In this document: one piece after another, positions 22,763 to 26,362 of the stretch | How positions within the stretch are numbered: position 1 is the stretch's first letter | Layout of the letters: each line of letters opens with the position of its first letter | Source: Empedobacter sp036647415 | Lineage (GTDB): Bacteria; Bacteroidota; Bacteroidia; Flavobacteriales; Weeksellaceae | Length of the DNA stretch: 26,362 bases | Reading direction: 5' to 3' | Assembly: GCF_036647415.1 (NCBI RefSeq) | Contig: NZ_JAVXKG010000039.1 | Coordinates: 1 to 26,362, forward strand | Translations under genes and position numbers: made by a program | Notes under the pieces: generated by a model | The model's input: the letters and a program-made list of their open reading frames with translations, nothing else | Told to the model about the DNA's origin: nothing | The model's database searches: none

Positions 22763-22858
22763 ATGATAATCAATGCAGCTATTTTAACAATTACCATGTT
22801 TGCAACTTTTTGTATCATGTGTTTAGTCAAGATTAACGAATTAAGAACTTTTAAATAA
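22763..22858 (+). CDS. 31-aa single-span membrane micro-protein (hypothetical)
   Basis: An ATG...TAA ORF of 31 codons. Residues 2-22 are strongly hydrophobic (INAAILTITMFATFCIMCLV) and followed by KINELRTFK, a basic tail; this is a typical small membrane protein with the tail in the cytosol. It lies alone between an upstream terminator (22612-22647) and its own strong terminator 5 nt after the stop (22864-22898), so it appears to be an independent transcription unit. Two Cys (17 and 20) lie within the span. No family recognised. Confidence 0.55.
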   Translation: MIINAAILTITMFATFCIMCLVKINELRTFK

Positions 22859-22863
22859 TTTAG

Positions 22864-22898
22864 AGAAAAATGCTCATCATCTTGATGAGCATTTTTCT
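22864..22898 (+). terminator. Strong terminator after the micro-ORF
   Basis: AGAAAAATGCTCATCA (22864-22879) and TGATGAGCATTTTTCT (22883-22898) are perfect arms with a 3-nt loop. Confidence 0.92.
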
Positions 22899-22958
22899 AT
22901 TGTGAGTAATTTGGAACTAAATAAAAGCTGTATTTTTAATCATTAATAAATAAACTAG

Positions 22959-23633
22959 ATGAAACTTGTTATTTTAACTGGAGCAGGAATTAGTGCCGAA
23001 AGTGGAATTTCTACATTTCGTGATGCAAACGGATTGTGGGAAAACTATGATATTATGGAAGTAGCTTCGATTGATGGTTATTTAAAAAATCCAGAATTAG
23101 TACAAAATTTTTACAATCAACGTAGAAAACAATTGTTTGATGTAAAGCCAAATGCAGCACATTATTTCTTGAAAGAATTAGAAAATGAATTTGATGTAAC
23201 TATTGTCACGCAAAATGTAGACGATTTACATGAGCGCGCGGGTTCTACAAAGATTATTCATTTGCACGGAGAATTGCGAAAAGTAAAAAGTGATAAAGAC
23301 GAAACTTTGGTATATGATTGGAATGATGATATAGAAATTGGTGATTTGGCAAGTGACGGAAATCAACTTCGACCTGCAATTGTTTGGTTTGGGGAAATGG
23401 TTCCGATGATGGATAATGCGATTGATGAGGTTTTACAAGCAAATATTCTGATTGTCATAGGTACCTCTTTACAGGTTTATCCCGCTGCATCATTATTAGA
23501 TTATACGTTATCAAAAACTAAAATTATTTGTGTCGATCCAAACGATTTACCGATTAATAATAAAATTATACACATTAAGAAAAATGCAACTGAAGGAATC
23601 GAAGATTTAAAAAATTATTTAAATAATTTGTAA
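22959..23633 (+). CDS. NAD-dependent protein deacylase, class III sirtuin lacking zinc cysteines
   Basis: 224 aa. NAD-binding GAGISAESGISTFRD (8-22), TQNVDDLHERAG (84-95), catalytic H103 in HLHGEL, VIGTSLQVYPAA near the end. Y52 and R55 (YNQRR) match the YxxR pair that binds succinyl or malonyl lysine in SIRT5/CobB, so desuccinylase activity is likely. The module between HGEL and PAIVWFGE (about 107-138) contains none of the four zinc cysteines of CobB; the only Cys in the protein is in KIICVDPND. Removes acyl groups from lysine using NAD+. Single gene, no evident partners. Confidence 0.92.
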   Translation: MKLVILTGAGISAESGISTFRDANGLWENYDIMEVASIDGYLKNPELVQNFYNQRRKQLFDVKPNAAHYFLKELENEFDVTIVTQNVDDLHERAGSTKIIHLHGELRKVKSDKDETLVYDWNDDIEIGDLASDGNQLRPAIVWFGEMVPMMDNAIDEVLQANILIVIGTSLQVYPAASLLDYTLSKTKIICVDPNDLPINNKIIHIKKNATEGIEDLKNYLNNL

Positions 23634-23671
23634 TCTTTTTCGTTTCCTATTTGTCGATTAATTAAGATAAA

Positions 23672-24817
23672 ATGAAATATATACTTTTACAACTTACAAT
23701 TTTTATTACTTCCATTTCTGTAAATGCACAAACGTTAAATCCATTTTATCAGTCAGTTGTTGCGCAAGTAAAATTTGATTCGGTTCAACAAAAATTACAG
23801 AAATTTCAAGATTTCGGAATCAAAACCGTAGGTTCTCCTGCACACAATAATGCGTTCGATTGGTTAAAATCATACTATAAGAATTATGGTTATACAACTA
23901 TAGAGCAACAATCGGTTAATGTTTCTGGAAATATTGGTTATAATTTGATTGTTACAAAAATTGGAAAAAAATATCCAGACGAGTTTATTATTATAGATGG
24001 ACATTATGATACTTTGAATGGACCTGGAGCAAATGACAACGGTTCGGGAACAGTAACTCTATTAGAAATAGCGCGATTGATAGCGAATATTGAAACTGAT
24101 TATTCGATAAAATTTATACATTTTACAGGAGAAGAACGTGGTTTGATAGGAAGTCAAGAGTATGTTAATAAAATTGCGGTTCCAAACAATTTAAAAATAA
24201 AGGCTGTTTTGAATATTGATGAGGTTGGTGGTGTAAAAAACAAAGCTAATACAACTATTGTTTGTGAGCAAGATGAAAGCAATCCTATTTCAAACAATGC
24301 AGCATCATCAGAATTGACAGCTACAATGGCAAATATTCTTCCATTATATACATCTTTAAAAACTGAAATTTCAAACGCATATAGTTCAGATTATATGCCT
24401 TTTCAGGCGGTTGGTTATCCGATAACAGGACTTTTTGAGAAAAATGAAACGCCTTATGCGCATACAATAAATGATGTGATTGATAATTTGGATTTGAATT
24501 ATTTATTTGAAGTTGTAAAAGGATCTTTGGCAACTTTATTGCATTTTTCTGAAGCAAAACAACAGTTGAATACGGTAGATATAAAAAATGAAACATTAAA
24601 GCTATATCCTAATCCAGTAAAAGATATGGTTTACTTTTCAGAACCGATTACAAATACTACTATTGAAATTATTAATCAGAATGGACAAATCGTTTTTTCT
24701 GAATATTTATCCACGCCAACATCTCAGATAAATTTAAAGCAATTACAAAAAGGTCTTTATCATGTAATTTTGAAATCAAATACAATCCAAAATCAGTATA
24801 AAATTATAAAAAAATAG
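23672..24817 (+). CDS. M28-family metallopeptidase with type IX secretion tail
   Basis: 381 aa. Signal peptide MKYILLQLTIFITSISVNAQ. The peptidase domain is about 25-295 with co-catalytic zinc ligands in order: H111 and D113 (GHYDT), D122 (GANDNGSG), E154/E155 (TGEERG), D183 (NIDEVGG) and H264 (YAHTIND). This fits an aminopeptidase-like M28 fold. Residues about 309-381 form a T9SS sorting domain (LYPNPVKDMVYF...QLQKGLYHVILKS...YKIIKK), so the mature enzyme should be exported through the Por/Gld machinery and end outside or on the cell surface. Substrates are unknown. It starts 39 nt after the sirtuin; co-transcription is possible. Confidence 0.9.
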   Translation: MKYILLQLTIFITSISVNAQTLNPFYQSVVAQVKFDSVQQKLQKFQDFGIKTVGSPAHNNAFDWLKSYYKNYGYTTIEQQSVNVSGNIGYNLIVTKIGKKYPDEFIIIDGHYDTLNGPGANDNGSGTVTLLEIARLIANIETDYSIKFIHFTGEERGLIGSQEYVNKIAVPNNLKIKAVLNIDEVGGVKNKANTTIVCEQDESNPISNNAASSELTATMANILPLYTSLKTEISNAYSSDYMPFQAVGYPITGLFEKNETPYAHTINDVIDNLDLNYLFEVVKGSLATLLHFSEAKQQLNTVDIKNETLKLYPNPVKDMVYFSEPITNTTIEIINQNGQIVFSEYLSTPTSQINLKQLQKGLYHVILKSNTIQNQYKIIKK

Positions 24818-24820
24818 AAT

Positions 24821-24853
24821 TTACGTGTTATAATTATTCTTTATAACACGTAA
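24821..24853. terminator. Perfect 13-bp palindrome between convergent genes
   Basis: TTACGTGTTATAA (24821-24833) and TTATAACACGTAA (24841-24853) with a 7-nt loop. The right arm lies inside the methyltransferase coding end. No long T-run, so termination by hairpin alone is uncertain. Confidence 0.55.
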
Positions 24854-25499
24854 TTATGATAGATTTTCTAGAAACAGATTCTCCTGTTTTGCTTATAGTG
24901 TCTTCATCTAGTTTTGTGATCGATTCAATTTTAAAAAGATTTAGTTTTAATAAGTCTACTATTTCTTTTTCTGAATATAAATTAAATCCAAAACGAGTAA
25001 AAGGCAAAGTTTGCATAAAGTCTTTTGTAGAAAAAGTAAGAGTAAATTTCCCTTTTGATTTTAATACACGATAAATTTCTCGTAGAAAATCACTTACATC
25101 CTCCCAGAAATAGATTGTATTTACAGTGAAAATTTTATCAAATCTTTTCTCATAAAATGGAATAGTTTTTCCATCGAACAATTCAAATCTAATATCAGAA
25201 CTTAATAACTGATTATTTTTTTTAATAGCTTCTTTTTGCATCAACTCAGAAATTTCTAAACCGATATACCCAAGATTTGTAGCTTGTTTTAATACATAAT
25301 TAAGATGTCCACAATTACCATGACCTAGTTCTAAGATGTGTTCATTTTGCTTCAAATCTAATTTCAAAATACTAGATTCAGTCATTTTTATATTATTTTC
25401 ATTCATATTATGACCAATCATAATACCATTTTCTCCATTAGGATGCTGTAGTTGTGTAGCTAGTTCTTTTAATTCAGCGTCGTTCAATCTAGTTGTCAT
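24834..25499 (-). CDS. Class I SAM-dependent methyltransferase
   Basis: 221 aa. Motif I ILELGHGNCGHL (55-66), acidic residue GLEIS (about 80) for the ribose, then FELFDGKTIPFYEKRFDKIFTVNTIYFWED (motifs II-III), and YRVLKSKGKFTLTF as in Methyltransf_11 proteins. Cytosolic, with no signal. The methyl acceptor cannot be told from sequence; small-molecule (UbiE/Coq5-like) substrates are most common in this group. Single gene converging on the M28 peptidase. Confidence 0.88.
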   Translation of the reverse strand: MTTRLNDAELKELATQLQHPNGENGIMIGHNMNENNIKMTESSILKLDLKQNEHILELGHGNCGHLNYVLKQATNLGYIGLEISELMQKEAIKKNNQLLSSDIRFELFDGKTIPFYEKRFDKIFTVNTIYFWEDVSDFLREIYRVLKSKGKFTLTFSTKDFMQTLPFTRFGFNLYSEKEIVDLLKLNLFKIESITKLDEDTISKTGESVSRKSIIITCYKE

Positions 25500-25685
25500 A
25501 TTTATTTTTTAGGAATTATTTTCAAATTATAAAGAAAACGCTTAATTAAAAATGAGTTAAGTCATTTCTAATTTATTGAAAATTAAATATAATAAAGATG
25601 TTGTAAATATTAATTAAACCTTATTCATAATCTAAAAACACAATTATGAAAATATAGGTTAATGACATATACTATAAATATATCC

Positions 25686-25714
25686 AAGCTCTAAATCCAT
25701 TTCGAGCTTTTTTT
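25686..25714 (+). terminator. Orphan hairpin with T-run
   Basis: AAGCTC (25686-25691) pairs with GAGCTT (25704-25709), followed by a run of T. No gene lies upstream on this strand within 180 nt, so it either ends an undetected small RNA or belongs to the repeat-rich tract. Confidence 0.5.
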
Positions 25715-25736
25715 GTCTATATATATTGTACATCCA

Positions 25737-25840
25737 TTTTGTCATTCTGAGTCTGTCGAAGAATCCTTCTTTTTTTATTATATATAAAGATGTCCTGCTG
25801 AACTAGTTTCAGCATCTCATCAGAAAGGGTGTATTCTTTT
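25737..25840 (+). repeat. Intergenic repeat copy 1 (internally deleted)
   Basis: Module a TTTTGTCATTCTGAGT, then CTGTCGAAGAAT (25737-25764). Module b TGTCCTGCTGAAC...TTTCAGCATC (25791-25815). Module d GGGTGTATTCTTTT (25827-25840). The CCCC/GGGG hairpin module present in copies 2 and 3 is missing. Confidence 0.8.
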
Positions 25841-25875
25841 CGTGTTTCATATTATTATATATAGAACAACATTCG

Positions 25876-25998
25876 TTTTGTCATTCTGAGCCTGTCGAAG
25901 AATTGTTATTATAATATAAATACATTGTCCTTCAGAAATTATTTCAGCCTCACAACACAAATTATCCCCTGGAGGGGATTATAGGGGTGTATTCTTTT
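25876..25998 (+). repeat. Intergenic repeat copy 2
   Basis: Module a (25876-25903) differs from copy 1 at one position (CCTGTCG for TCTGTCG). Module b is TGTCCTTCAGAAA...TTTCAGCCTC. Module c is ATCCCCTGGAGGGGAT, a palindromic hairpin. Module d is AGGGGTGTATTCTTTT. Confidence 0.82.
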
Positions 25999-26098
25999 CA
26001 GGATTCTATATCCTTAATATGTAAAGAAGAATTTCCTTTTAATTATCGAATTTTAAACAGACCTTTCAATAATTGACGTTAAGAAACGAGATAAATTG

Positions 26099-26213
26099 TA
26101 GCGTTAAAAAACATTTAGCGATTAGCGTTTTAAATCTTTTAGCGAAAATGAATGCTGTTTTAGTCTATTTATTGAGGTCTTGATTTTTTGTTTCGTTTTG
26201 CATCAAGGCAAAA
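26099..26213. repeat. TAGCG repeats and paired hairpins in gene-free tract
   Basis: TAGCG occurs at 26099, 26116, 26123 and 26140. Downstream, TTTTGC/GCAAAA (26196-26201 and 26208-26213) form a hairpin whose loop ATCAAG also pairs with CTTGAT at 26179-26184. No ORF and no known element recognised. Confidence 0.4.
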
Positions 26214-26243
26214 TGAAAGATATTTTTTTATTATTAATAATAT

Positions 26244-26362
26244 ACTGTCCTGCTGAATTCATTTCAGCATCGCATCACAAATAATCCCCTTGAGGGGATT
26301 GTAGGGGTGTATTCTTTTTAGTATTTCAATTATATATAAAGAACGATTTTCCTTTTTGTCAT
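26244..26362 (+). repeat. Intergenic repeat copy 3 and start of a fourth
   Basis: Module b TGTCCTGCTGAATTCATTTC, module c ATCCCCTTGAGGGGAT palindrome, module d AGGGGTGTATTCTTTT (ends 26318). A new module a begins at about 26354 (TTTTTGTCAT) and is cut by the window edge. Copy 3 has no module a directly before it. Confidence 0.82.

Noticed and set aside
25737..26362. CRISPR array
   Set aside because: Repeat units are long, modular and irregularly spaced, with no uniform 30-40 nt spacers and no cas genes.

Overview
The window is AT-rich and looks like a Flavobacteriia-type Bacteroidota chromosome. Evidence for this: promoters carry TAnnTTTG -7 boxes, starts lack a clear Shine-Dalgarno, a peptidase carries a type IX secretion tail, and DUF6175-like, YegP and class-III sirtuin genes occur in typical Bacteroidota forms. 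A Weeksellaceae member is possible, but I cannot fix the genus from sequence alone.

Layout. (1) 1-3339 is an integron-like array. A XerC/D-like tyrosine recombinase (2497-3339, +) diverges from promoterless cassettes read on the minus strand. Cassette 1 carries a CPCC zinc-ribbon protein, cassette 2 a secreted protein of unknown function, and cassette 3 no convincing gene. Long (about 190 nt) foldable attC-like sites separate the cassettes. The first 7 nt of each cassette are the exact reverse complement of the 7-nt R''-like box at its other end, which is the rule obeyed by true integron cassettes. The recombinase lacks the insertion that defines IntI, and the sites are longer than classical attC. 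I regard this as the most interesting system in the window. (2) 3418-9818 holds mostly housekeeping genes: DUF937 protein, SRPBCC/GyrI-like protein, uvrA, an outer-membrane barrel, dps and yegP. (3) 9995-13689 is a tightly coupled five-gene envelope operon: LPP20-like lipoprotein, DUF6175-like protein, two unknown secreted proteins and a CsgG-like protein. (4) 13842-15791 is a Kup potassium transporter. (5) 16115-22449 is a fatty-acid beta-oxidation operon: marR, fadN-like, fadA, fadE-like. A four-helix-bundle (S23/IVS-type) gene bracketed by inverted arrays of a 7-bp repeat has entered between fadN and fadA. A gene-less copy of the same repeat structure lies between fadA and fadE. (6) 22763-25499 holds a 31-aa membrane micro-ORF, a sirtuin without zinc cysteines, a T9SS-secreted M28 peptidase and a methyltransferase. 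(7) 25500-26362 is gene-free and filled with dispersed intergenic repeats.

How the parts work together. The recombinase plus cassettes would act as a gene-capture platform. The MarR protein, with a 20-bp palindrome in its promoter, probably controls the beta-oxidation genes: FadE-like makes enoyl-CoA, FadN-like hydrates and oxidises it, and FadA thiolyses the product. Several genes end in strong, often bidirectional hairpin terminators shared by convergent neighbours.
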